From the NCBI RefSeq assembly GCF_011751075.1, contig NZ_JAALLN010000001.1, positions 1,091,113 through 1,155,112 of the forward strand: a stretch of 64,000 nt of DNA, read 5' to 3'. Shown one piece after another: positions 24,819-33,518 of this stretch. The position numbers were made by a program, and so were the translations under genes. Positions within the stretch are counted from its first letter, which is position 1. The number at the start of each line of letters is the position of its first letter. The stretch is from Flavobacterium poyangense. GTDB taxonomy: Bacteria; Bacteroidota; Bacteroidia; Flavobacteriales; Flavobacteriaceae. The notes beneath the pieces are model-generated. The model searched no databases and was not told the DNA's origin. It worked only from the letters and a program-made list of their open reading frames with translations.

Positions 24819-26510
24819 TTAGTTTCTAGGCGATTTTCTTTTTTCGGCTTTTGAACCTACTCTAGACATTGCACATCTAAATCCGATGTAATCTGTTGCC
24901 ATATCCTGAGGAAAATATCTTCTTTGAGCAGGATCTAACCAATACGCTCTATCTCTCCAAGAACCACCTTTGTATACTCTAACGTTATCATTGATAAGCG
25001 TTGTACGTTTACTTGAGCTATCGTATTTTCTAACCATCTTACCTAAACTATCTGTTGTTACATTGTGCTTAGGTGAGTTGTACATTGCCTGATCTGCTTT
25101 TGATCCTGATTCAGAATCACCAAAATCAAAATATTTCGATGATTGTTTATCACCATCTCTGTAATTGATATTGTTGCTTGTTGTAAAGTTTTGTCTTAAG
25201 TACGTTTCTTGTTCATCGATAGGCACCTGAGCAATTTCACCAGGAAGGTTTCTTGCCACCACTTTACCGTTGCTTAAAGTATCATATTTGATATTGTCTT
25301 TAGTGATAATTTCAAGTTTACCGTCTTTACCAATTTTATTTTTAGCGTAAAGGTTTCCTCTAAAATAGTTAAAGTCGTTAGCTTCATTGTCAATAATAGG
25401 TCTGTAAACGTCAGCTACCCATTCTGCAACGTTACCTGCCATATCGTATAAACCAAAGTCATTTGGAGCATAACTCTTAACAGAGTTTGTAATATCTGCA
25501 CCGTCATCTGACCAACCTGCAATTCCACCGTAATCACCGTTTCCTTGTTTAAAGTTAGCCAATTGATCTCCTTTATTTTTACGTTTAGCTGAACGTGTAT
25601 AATCTCCGGACCAAGGGTATTTCTTTTGTCCTTTATATATATTGTATTCTCTTTGTCCAACATCAGCAGCAGCAGCATACTCCCACTCTGCTTCGGTAGG
25701 AAGTCTGTATTCCGGTAAAATTACACCTGAAGAACGTTGTGCGTATACATTTTTAGCTTCCGGAACTACACCGTCTTTACCTGCTTTTAATCTTCTTCCG
25801 TTTGGATTTTTCTTCAATACCAATTCTTCATTACCACCATAAGTAGTAGATGGAGAGGCAAGATAAGCTTCTGTATTAAATAAACTCTCAGCACTTACAT
25901 CCTGAGTTTTAGCTCCTTTTTTAAGGTATCCGTCTTTTTCTAAAACAGCTTCGTTAACACGGTCTGTTCTCCATTTACTAAATTCAACAGCCTGAATCCA
26001 GTTAACACCAACTACAGGGTAGTTTGCGTAAGAAGGGTGTCTTAAATAATTATTAGTCATCGTTTCGTTATATCCTAAACGATTTCTCCATACTAAAGTA
26101 TCAGGAGATGCTCCTTCATAAATGTTTTTGTAATTTTCTTCTGTTGGAGGAAAAACTTTCTTAAGCCATTCCAGGTATTCTAAGTACATACCGTTTGTAA
26201 CTTCCGTTTCATCCATATAAAATGACTGAACGTGTTGTTGAGTTGGTGTGTTATTCCAATCATGCATAACATCATCCTGTACTTTACCCATAGTAAATGT
26301 ACCTCCTTCAACAAAAACCAAACCAGGACCAGCCTGTTGTTTTTTGCCTGCGTTTCTGGCAGCAGTTCCATTCTGACTATCTACATCCCAACCCGTTGCT
26401 CTGGAAGCGTGACTGGAACTCGATTTTTTGCTACAACTAGCCGTGCCTAACATCAATACCATTGACATCATTAATTGCAAGGCTACAATTTTGTTTACTT
26501 TCATACTCAT
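24819..26510 (-). CDS. gldJ: Gliding motility lipoprotein GldJ
   Basis: A 563-residue outer-membrane lipoprotein (lipobox GTASC near residue 26) with a formylglycine-generating-enzyme-like fold: FVEGGTFTMGKVQDD, DETEVTNGMYLEYLEWLKK, YPVVGVNWIQAVEFSKWR, EYRLPTEAEWEYAAA, and the closing GGSWRDRAYWLDP...YIGFRCAM. This is the GldJ/GldK family arrangement; the large insert and the length match GldJ, which is required for gliding and for type IX secretion in Flavobacterium and stabilises GldK. The start may be Met1 or Met3. It is divergent from porU across 206 bp that hold no other gene. Confidence 0.94.
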   Translation of the reverse strand: MSMKVNKIVALQLMMSMVLMLGTASCSKKSSSSHASRATGWDVDSQNGTAARNAGKKQQAGPGLVFVEGGTFTMGKVQDDVMHDWNNTPTQQHVQSFYMDETEVTNGMYLEYLEWLKKVFPPTEENYKNIYEGASPDTLVWRNRLGYNETMTNNYLRHPSYANYPVVGVNWIQAVEFSKWRTDRVNEAVLEKDGYLKKGAKTQDVSAESLFNTEAYLASPSTTYGGNEELVLKKNPNGRRLKAGKDGVVPEAKNVYAQRSSGVILPEYRLPTEAEWEYAAAADVGQREYNIYKGQKKYPWSGDYTRSAKRKNKGDQLANFKQGNGDYGGIAGWSDDGADITNSVKSYAPNDFGLYDMAGNVAEWVADVYRPIIDNEANDFNYFRGNLYAKNKIGKDGKLEIITKDNIKYDTLSNGKVVARNLPGEIAQVPIDEQETYLRQNFTTSNNINYRDGDKQSSKYFDFGDSESGSKADQAMYNSPKHNVTTDSLGKMVRKYDSSSKRTTLINDNVRVYKGGSWRDRAYWLDPAQRRYFPQDMATDYIGFRCAMSRVGSKAEKRKSPRN

Positions 26511-26716
26511 TCTTAGGTGATAAATTTAGGTGCTGCAATATAATAATTAACATTTAATTAGCAACATCTGTTCTAATAATTTTATTTAGCTGTTTTTACC
26601 AGAAAATAACCTATAGTTACGAACGCAAAAATATACTTTTTATTATTTACTATAACATGAAATACCATATTTTTACTTACTAAAATATTTTAAAAATAAT
26701 TGCGTTTTTTCAGTCT

Positions 26717-29700
26717 ATGAAACAAGTCTTATTTCTATACCTGCTCTTCCTTTCATTTGCCTCATTTTCCCAGACAAACGGGAGCTTTACACTAGATTGG
26801 AAAAGCAAAAAAGAGATGGGTATTGGTGACGACAAAATAGTCATTCCGTACTTTTCGGGAGCAGCTTTCCGGTTTGATACTACTAAAAAAAACATAACAT
26901 TACTGCTTAGTTTGGGCGAATCCAACTACTCAAACGGCAATTCTCTTCAGGTTACTAACGTAGTATACGAACCTGTTTCGATTTCGGAATTGGGAGATCT
27001 GATGCTCCAAAACATCCCCACCAGGCTAAACGAAACGCTCGAAATCGCTTCGGCAAGAGATAAAAGGCAAGCTTTTATTGCCCTCAATCCAATTATAAAA
27101 GACGGAAACAGCTTCAAACGTGTCAGCTCTTTTTCTTATTCCATAAACAACGCAACATCCAGAAACAGCAACTCTTCTTTATTTCAAAAATCAAACGCGA
27201 TACACAATTCGGTTTTAGCGACAGGTGACTGGTACCGATTTTACATCGAAAAATCAGGTGTTTACAGACTATCCAAATCATTTTTACAAAGCTTAGGTTT
27301 TGACGCCGGAAAAGTAGACCCGAGGCGAATCAAAATCTACGGAAACGGAGGCCAGATGCTCCCTCTTGCCAACAACATTGACTACCCTGATGATTTAACC
27401 GAAAATGCCATTCACGTTATTGGAGAAAATGACGGCGTTTTTAACAACGACGACGCTATTCTCTTTTATGGCGAAGGAGTAGATAATTGGAACACGGAGA
27501 GTCAAACAAATATCAATGCTTACGACACAAAATCGTACTATTATATCACGATCAGCGGTGGAGACGGGAAGCGAATGGCAACCACAAATCAGCCAACAAA
27601 CAACAGCACTTTAGAATTAAACACCTATGACGATTATCAATACCATGAAGTTGACAAAATAAACATTGCCCACACCGGCCGTCAATGGTATGGCGAAGCA
27701 TTCGACATCAATACCGAACAGGAATTTGACTTTAATTTTCCTAATCTTGAAACGGCAACTCCCATAAAAATACAACTAAACGCAGCTTCAGCAGCCTACA
27801 CCGCCACTTCATTTGATGTCTCTGCAAACGGACAAAATATCGGCATCATTAACTTCAATAGCTTGACATTAGGCTCTGATTTAAAATTTTACAGCAACCA
27901 ACTTCCTCAAAACAGTTCCTTTTTAGGCAGTGAAAATGTAAAAATAAAACTTACCTACAACAACAATAGTGTACCGGGATCAAAAGGGTATCTGGATTAC
28001 ATCAATTTAATTGCCAAAAGAAAACTACTGGGAACCGGCAAACAATTTAGATTTCAATATGATTTGGCCGGTTCAACGGCAGGAATCGTAAATTACACCA
28101 TTGGTAATGCTGCCGGAATTGCACAAATTTGGGACATTACAGACCTATATAATGTATCGAAAATTGAAAACCCTAATCAAACCACTTTTAGCTTTAAGGC
28201 AGCACTGGGAGAAATACGAAAATACATAACACTTGTTCCCGCTGATTATTACAGTCCATTAAAAGAAAGCCAATCCAAAATCAGCAATCAAAATTTAAAA
28301 GGCACCCTTTTTAAAAACAATCAAAATACTTTTCAGGACATCGATTATGTAATCGTTGCTCCGAGATTTTTAGTTTCACAAGCCGAAAATCTGGCCAACT
28401 TTCACCGCAACAATTCCGGTCTCAGCGTAAAAGTAATTGCATTGGAAAATATCTATCAGGAATTCTCTTCCGGAAAACAGGACGTGGCAGCGATCAGAAA
28501 TTGCATCAAGTACATTTACAACAACGCCTCTTCTCCTGATAAAAAGATAAAATACCTGAATTTATTTGGAGACGCTTCTTTTGATTATAAAAATCGCACC
28601 CGAAACAACAACAATATTGTACCTATATATCAATCTTTAACAAGCAACACCACCGGAGAAGCATCCTTTGCCTCTGATGATTTTTATGCACTAATGGATC
28701 CCGACGAAGGAAACCTAACTTCTTTCGCCAAAGGAATTGATATAGCCGTTGGAAGAATGTTGGTTTCGAGCAACGGTCAGGCACAGGAAATGGTTAATAA
28801 AGTTCTGGACTACCACAACATTAAGTCTTTTGGAAATTGGAGAAATAACATTGTACTGATTAGTGATGATTCAGACAAAAGTTCGGACGCTTCTTTACAA
28901 GCCAGACAAAACACTCTGGCAGATGTTATCGCTACGGAGAAACCCTTTTTTAATATTGACAAAATTTTCCTTGACTCTTACACACAGGAGGCTTCTTCCG
29001 GCGGGTCGAGATATCCTAAAGCAAGAACAGATTTTTTTAATGCTTTCGAAAAAGGCGCATTGGTATTTAATTATCTGGGACACGGTGGAGAAGATGGCCT
29101 TGCAGCCGAACGAATTTGGGAAAAAGCAGACGGACAAAACCTGAACAATCAATACAAATATCCATTATTCATCACGATCACATGTGATTTCTCCCGATTT
29201 GATGACCCAACCAAACCTACCGCGGGTGAGTATGTCTTTTGGAATCCTAAAGGAGGTGCCATCTCAATGCTTACCACTATTCGCGCTATCGGACAATTTA
29301 ACGCCGAAAACTTCAATGACAACCTAAGCAAAAACTTACTGGCATACGGATCCAATCAATATATAACTATTGCCGAAGCGCTCCGAATTTCCAAGAACGA
29401 TACCCCAAGCTCCTCCAGCAATGTGATTTTGTACTTAGGAGATCCTGCTTTGATGCTGGCTATTCCAAAACCTAAAATTGTTTTAACAAAAGTTAATGAT
29501 ATTGTGATTTCACAACCGATCCCTGACTTTAAATCCCTTTCAAAGATCAAACTTACGGGTGAAATAACCGACGAAAACAACAATCTTTTAAGCAATTACA
29601 ACGGAGAATTAGCTACCGCCATTTTCGACAAACTAATCACCACCACGACATTAAACAATGATGGTTTTAGTCCGGCAATGCCATTTAAAATCCTCGGAGA

Positions 29701-30553
29701 AACCATATTCAGAGGGAATGCCTCTGTCAAAAACGGACAATTCGAATTTAGCTTTATCGTACCACGTGACATCAGAATCCCTGTTGACAATGGTCGCATT
29801 AGCTTTTATTCCAAAAAAGAAGGTCTTCCGGAAAACCAAACCGGATACAACAATACCATTAAAATAGGTGGTGTAAACGAAAATGCACCTCAGGACAATA
29901 TAAGTCCAAAAGTTAAGTTATATATGAACGATGAAACTTTCGTTTCGGGTGGAATTACAAATAGCTCTCCTTTTCTATTAGCTTTTCTGGAGGATGAAAA
30001 TGGTATTAATACGGCGAGCGGAATCGGACATGATATTATAGCCGTTTTAGATGGAGATGTTAGTAATCCTTTTATACTAAACGATTACTATCAAACCAAA
30101 TTAGACGATTACACAAACGGAAACTTACGTTTCCCATTAAGAAATTTAGCAGCAGGAATGCACACTATAAGTTTTACTGCATGGGACGTTTACAACAATC
30201 CCATCACAAGTGAAATACAATTTGTAGTAGTTGGCGATGAATCTCTAACACTATCACACGTTCTTAATTACCCCAATCCATTTTCAACCTACACTCAATT
30301 TTGGTTTTCACACAACAGACCTTATGAGCCTTTAGAAGCTCAGGTTCAGGTAATGACAATTACCGGAAAAGTTGTTTGGACAAAAAATCAAATCATTACC
30401 ACTGAAGGATTTTTATCAAGAGAAATAACCTGGGACGGAAAAGATGATTTTGGCGACAGAATCGGAAAGGGTGTTTACATTTACAAATTGACTGTAAAAT
30501 CGACCTTAACAAATAAAAAGGCAGAAAAATACGAAAAGCTTGTCATTTTGTAA
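26717..30553 (+). CDS. porU: Type IX secretion system sortase PorU
   Basis: A 1278-residue secreted gingipain-like (C25) cysteine peptidase of the cell surface. It has a signal peptide (ending FSQ, about residue 19) and an N-terminal region with VLATGDWYRFYIEKSGVYRLS. The C25 domain follows: DYVIVAPRFLVSQAENLANF, LNLFGDASFDY, the catalytic His near residue 787 in NYLGHGGEDG, and Cys near residue 821 in ITITCDFSRFD. A C-terminal FlgD-like beta-domain ends it (LNYPNPFSTYTQF, GKGVYIYKL). PorU removes the C-terminal signal of type IX cargo and attaches the cargo to the surface. The next gene, porV, encodes its outer-membrane shuttle partner. Confidence 0.95.
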   Translation: MKQVLFLYLLFLSFASFSQTNGSFTLDWKSKKEMGIGDDKIVIPYFSGAAFRFDTTKKNITLLLSLGESNYSNGNSLQVTNVVYEPVSISELGDLMLQNIPTRLNETLEIASARDKRQAFIALNPIIKDGNSFKRVSSFSYSINNATSRNSNSSLFQKSNAIHNSVLATGDWYRFYIEKSGVYRLSKSFLQSLGFDAGKVDPRRIKIYGNGGQMLPLANNIDYPDDLTENAIHVIGENDGVFNNDDAILFYGEGVDNWNTESQTNINAYDTKSYYYITISGGDGKRMATTNQPTNNSTLELNTYDDYQYHEVDKINIAHTGRQWYGEAFDINTEQEFDFNFPNLETATPIKIQLNAASAAYTATSFDVSANGQNIGIINFNSLTLGSDLKFYSNQLPQNSSFLGSENVKIKLTYNNNSVPGSKGYLDYINLIAKRKLLGTGKQFRFQYDLAGSTAGIVNYTIGNAAGIAQIWDITDLYNVSKIENPNQTTFSFKAALGEIRKYITLVPADYYSPLKESQSKISNQNLKGTLFKNNQNTFQDIDYVIVAPRFLVSQAENLANFHRNNSGLSVKVIALENIYQEFSSGKQDVAAIRNCIKYIYNNASSPDKKIKYLNLFGDASFDYKNRTRNNNNIVPIYQSLTSNTTGEASFASDDFYALMDPDEGNLTSFAKGIDIAVGRMLVSSNGQAQEMVNKVLDYHNIKSFGNWRNNIVLISDDSDKSSDASLQARQNTLADVIATEKPFFNIDKIFLDSYTQEASSGGSRYPKARTDFFNAFEKGALVFNYLGHGGEDGLAAERIWEKADGQNLNNQYKYPLFITITCDFSRFDDPTKPTAGEYVFWNPKGGAISMLTTIRAIGQFNAENFNDNLSKNLLAYGSNQYITIAEALRISKNDTPSSSSNVILYLGDPALMLAIPKPKIVLTKVNDIVISQPIPDFKSLSKIKLTGEITDENNNLLSNYNGELATAIFDKLITTTTLNNDGFSPAMPFKILGETIFRGNASVKNGQFEFSFIVPRDIRIPVDNGRISFYSKKEGLPENQTGYNNTIKIGGVNENAPQDNISPKVKLYMNDETFVSGGITNSSPFLLAFLEDENGINTASGIGHDIIAVLDGDVSNPFILNDYYQTKLDDYTNGNLRFPLRNLAAGMHTISFTAWDVYNNPITSEIQFVVVGDESLTLSHVLNYPNPFSTYTQFWFSHNRPYEPLEAQVQVMTITGKVVWTKNQIITTEGFLSREITWDGKDDFGDRIGKGVYIYKLTVKSTLTNKKAEKYEKLVIL

Positions 30554-30568
30554 AAATATCTATATTTG
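30540..30568 (+). promoter_or_regulatory. Candidate porV promoter inside the end of porU
   Basis: TTG at 30540-30542 and TATATTTG at 30561-30568 match the -33/-7 flavobacterial consensus with an 18-base spacer. The -33 part lies within the last codons of porU. It would let porV be expressed independently of porU. Confidence 0.55.
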
Positions 30569-30596
30569 TATCACAAACATCTTTTTAGTTCAATCA

Positions 30597-31796
30597 ATGA
30601 AAAAAATAGCTCTCTTCTTAATTTGTTTTTTAGTTCTTTCACAGGCAAAAGCTCAGGATATTGTTCCAATTACAACCGGAGTTCCGTTTTTATTAGTTGC
30701 AGCAGATGCACGCGCAGCCGGTTTAGCGGATCAGGGTGTTGCAACATCAGCCGATGTCTTTTCTCAACAATGGAATCCGGCCAAGTATGCTTTCTCAGAA
30801 GACAAACAAGGCTTCTCTGTCAGCTACACTCCTTATTTAACCGATTTAGCCAATGACATTTCCCTTGGACAAGTAACCTATTACAACAAAATTAATGAGC
30901 GAAGTGCTTTTGCCGGTAGTTTGCGTTATTTTGGTTTTGGAGATATTGAACTAAGAAGAGATCCAAATGATGTTGCCAATGTAGTATCACCAAATGAATT
31001 TGCTCTGGACGGTTCTTACTCCCTAAAACTAAGCGACGAATTTTCGATGGCGGTAGCCGCGCGATACATACGCTCTAACCTAAAAATCGCTTCGGAAGAT
31101 GTTGACGCAACAGCTGCCGGTTCTTTTGCCGTAGACGTTGCGGGATTTTATCAGTCGGAAGAAATTGCTTACAACAGCTTTAACGGAAGATGGAGAGGTG
31201 GTTTTAACATGCAAAACATCGGACCGAAGATAAGCTACGATCATGACAACATAAGTTCTAGCTTTTTACCTGCAAACCTGCGTTTGGGAGGTGGTTTTGA
31301 TTTTATCCTTGACGATTACAACAAGATCGGAGTTAGCGTAGAATTTTCAAAACTTTTAGTTCCAACTCCTCCGGGACCGGGAACGCCTTTTGATGCTAAT
31401 GGCGACGGAGATTTTACAGATCCGGGCGATATTGACCAAGCAGAGGCCAACGCTATAAACTATAAAAACTACAACGACATCGGTTGGGTTTCCGGAATAT
31501 TTAAATCTTTTGGAGATGCACCGGGTGGATTTAGCGAAGAATTAAAAGAAATCACCTATAGTATAGGAGGAGAATACCTGTATCAGGATTCGTTTGCCAT
31601 AAGAACCGGTTATTTTCACGAAAGCCCTCAAAAAGGAGGCCGTCAATTCTTTTCTTTAGGAGCAGGTTTTAAGTATAGTGTAGTAAAAGTTGACGTCTCT
31701 TACTTATTTTCAGCTTCAAAAGTTAAAAATCCGTTAGAAAACACGCTTCGTTTCTCTTTAACCTTTAACTTTGGCGATAAATACGAAGTATACTAA
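30597..31796 (+). CDS. porV: Type IX secretion outer-membrane protein PorV (LptO)
   Basis: A 399-residue outer-membrane beta-barrel. The signal peptide is MKKIALFLICFLVLSQAKAQ; the start at 30597 is chosen because the in-frame ATG at 30540 overlaps porU and would put 19 extra residues before the signal peptide. It has FadL-like N-terminal features typical of PorV: PFLLVAADARAAGLADQGVAT, SQQWNPAKYAF, and a C-terminal strand LRFSLTFNFGDKYEVY. PorV carries cargo from the SprA translocon to the PorU sortase. The order porU-porV next to gldJ fits Flavobacterium genomes. Confidence 0.95.
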   Translation: MKKIALFLICFLVLSQAKAQDIVPITTGVPFLLVAADARAAGLADQGVATSADVFSQQWNPAKYAFSEDKQGFSVSYTPYLTDLANDISLGQVTYYNKINERSAFAGSLRYFGFGDIELRRDPNDVANVVSPNEFALDGSYSLKLSDEFSMAVAARYIRSNLKIASEDVDATAAGSFAVDVAGFYQSEEIAYNSFNGRWRGGFNMQNIGPKISYDHDNISSSFLPANLRLGGGFDFILDDYNKIGVSVEFSKLLVPTPPGPGTPFDANGDGDFTDPGDIDQAEANAINYKNYNDIGWVSGIFKSFGDAPGGFSEELKEITYSIGGEYLYQDSFAIRTGYFHESPQKGGRQFFSLGAGFKYSVVKVDVSYLFSASKVKNPLENTLRFSLTFNFGDKYEVY

Positions 31797-31823
31797 ACAA
31801 AAATAAATTAAAAGAATAACAAC

Positions 31824-31862
31824 AATCCAAATTTCTACTTTTAGGAATTTGGATTTTTTTTC
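31824..31862 (+). terminator. Rho-independent terminator after porV
   Basis: AATCCAAATT (31824-31833) pairs with AATTTGGATT (31846-31855) over a 12-base loop and runs into eight T residues. Confidence 0.8.
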
Positions 31863-31873
31863 CCTTAAAAAGA

Positions 31874-32356
31874 ATGAAAGAAATAAACTTTACCTCCTCA
31901 TTTTTATCTTATGATTCATTTGAAGAACTACCTGCAGACATTCAGGAATTAATGAATCAGGCAGTCGAAATTCGCAAAAAAGCCTACGCCCCTTATTCAC
32001 AATTTAAAGTTGGAGCCGCCTTATTACTCGATAACGGAAAAATAGTTCTGGGATCTAATCAGGAAAATGCCGCTTATCCGTCGGGATTATGCGCAGAACG
32101 TGTGGCTATTTTTCATGCAGGAAGTGTTTATCCGGAGGCAAAAATTTTAAAAATAGCAATCTCAGCTGCATCCGATACCAATCAGACAAAAGCGCCAATC
32201 CCGCCTTGTGGATCCTGCAGACAATCAATTGCCGAATATGAAATCAAACAAGACACTCCAATAGAGATTTATTTTATGGGTGAAATTGGTGCAATTTACA
32301 AATCGGCATCACTCAAAAATTTACTCCCTTTTATGTTCGATAAAAAGTTCTTGTAA
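31874..32356 (+). CDS. cdd: Cytidine deaminase
   Basis: A 160-residue zinc enzyme of pyrimidine salvage that converts cytidine and deoxycytidine to the uridine forms. The zinc site is complete: Cys73-Ala-Glu75 in GLCAERVA, and Cys112/Cys115 in PPCGSCRQ; the substrate motif APYSQFKVGAAL is present near residue 39. It is the short tetrameric type with an N-terminal extension of about 15 residues. It begins only 12 bp after the porV terminator, so the terminator tail probably overlaps its promoter region. Confidence 0.95.
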   Translation: MKEINFTSSFLSYDSFEELPADIQELMNQAVEIRKKAYAPYSQFKVGAALLLDNGKIVLGSNQENAAYPSGLCAERVAIFHAGSVYPEAKILKIAISAASDTNQTKAPIPPCGSCRQSIAEYEIKQDTPIEIYFMGEIGAIYKSASLKNLLPFMFDKKFL

Positions 32357-32406
32357 AAAAAGACTAAAAAGTACATTTTAAATTTTAGTTCTTAAACGGA
32401 ATGTCT

Positions 32407-32414
32407 TATTTTTG
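32407..32414 (+). promoter_or_regulatory. -7 box for the pyruvate dehydrogenase genes
   Basis: TATTTTTG at 32407-32414 fits TAnnTTTG exactly; TTAG at 32385-32388 is a weak -33 element. The start of transcription would give a leader of about 95 bases before the ATG at 32514. Confidence 0.6.
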
Positions 32415-32513
32415 CATCCCGACCTTTTCGGGCGCAAATTTGTGGGAGGAAACTATTTTGCGTTACAGGCACAATCGATAACACAAACAACTTTAGCAAA
32501 AGAGAGAATTCAA

Positions 32514-33512
32514 ATGAAAGAAGTTACAAAAGAGGTATATTTAAAGTGGTACGAAGACATGCTACTTTGGAGAAAGTTTGAGGACAAACTTGCAGCATTA
32601 TACATTCAACAAAAAGTTAGAGGTTTTCTACACCTATATAATGGTCAGGAAGCTGTATTAGCAGGTGCTTTACACGCTATGGACCTGACCAAAGACAAAA
32701 TGATTACTGCTTACAGAAACCACGTACAACCAATTGGTATGGGAGTTGACCCAAGACGTGTAATGGCTGAGCTTTTAGGAAAAGCAACAGGAACTTCCAA
32801 AGGTATGGGAGGTTCTATGCACATTTTCTCTAAAGAACACCGTTTTTACGGAGGTCACGGAATCGTTGGTGGACAAATCCCTGTTGGAGCCGGTTTGGCT
32901 TTTGCAGACAAATACTTCGAAACAGGAGGAGTTACTATGACTTACTTTGGTGACGGAGCTGCAAGACAAGGTTCTTTACACGAAGCCTTCAACATGGCAA
33001 TGTTATGGAAACTACCAGTTGTATTTATCGTTGAAAACAACGGTTATGCAATGGGAACTTCTGTAGAAAGAACTGCAAATCATACTGATATCTGGAAACT
33101 TGGTTTAGGATACGAAATGCCTTGTGGACCGGTTGACGGAATGAATCCTGTAAAAGTTGCAGAAGCAATGACTGAAGCTATCGACAGAGCACGTCGTGGT
33201 GACGGACCAACTTTCCTTGAAATGAAAACGTACCGTTACAGAGGACACTCTATGTCTGACGCACAATTGTACCGTTCTAAAGAAGAGGTTGAAGAATACA
33301 AAAAAATTGACCCTATTACACAAGTTTTAGATGTAATTATGGATCAAAAGTATGCTACAGAAGAAGAAATCGAAGTAATTGACCAAAGAGTTAAAGATTT
33401 GGTTGAAGAATGTGTGAAATTTGCTGAAGAATCTCCATATCCTGAATTACAACAATTATACGATGTGGTATACGCACAAGAAGACTACCCATTTACACCT
33501 CATAAACTATAA
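32514..33512 (+). CDS. pdhA: Pyruvate dehydrogenase E1 component, alpha subunit
   Basis: A 332-residue thiamine diphosphate enzyme subunit that starts the oxidative decarboxylation of pyruvate. It has RKFEDKLAALYIQQKVRGFLHLYNGQEA, the thiamine-diphosphate/Mg motif GDGAARQGSLHEAFNMAMLWKLPVVFIVENN, and the phosphorylation-loop region YRYRGHSMSDAQLYR. ATG 32514 is chosen; an in-frame upstream extension to 32412 would begin at the promoter. The beta subunit is not in this window, so the complex genes are split. The gene is 6 bp ahead of the E2 gene and shares its operon. Confidence 0.94.
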   Translation: MKEVTKEVYLKWYEDMLLWRKFEDKLAALYIQQKVRGFLHLYNGQEAVLAGALHAMDLTKDKMITAYRNHVQPIGMGVDPRRVMAELLGKATGTSKGMGGSMHIFSKEHRFYGGHGIVGGQIPVGAGLAFADKYFETGGVTMTYFGDGAARQGSLHEAFNMAMLWKLPVVFIVENNGYAMGTSVERTANHTDIWKLGLGYEMPCGPVDGMNPVKVAEAMTEAIDRARRGDGPTFLEMKTYRYRGHSMSDAQLYRSKEEVEEYKKIDPITQVLDVIMDQKYATEEEIEVIDQRVKDLVEECVKFAEESPYPELQQLYDVVYAQEDYPFTPHKL

Positions 33513-33518
33513 AATATT

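Noticed and set aside
30540-30596. Extended N-terminus for porV from the ATG at 30540
   Set aside because: It would place 19 residues before a perfect signal peptide and overlap porU; the 30597 start is better.
32412-32513. Extended N-terminus of the pyruvate dehydrogenase alpha subunit
   Set aside because: The extension starts within the -7 box and is not part of the conserved protein.
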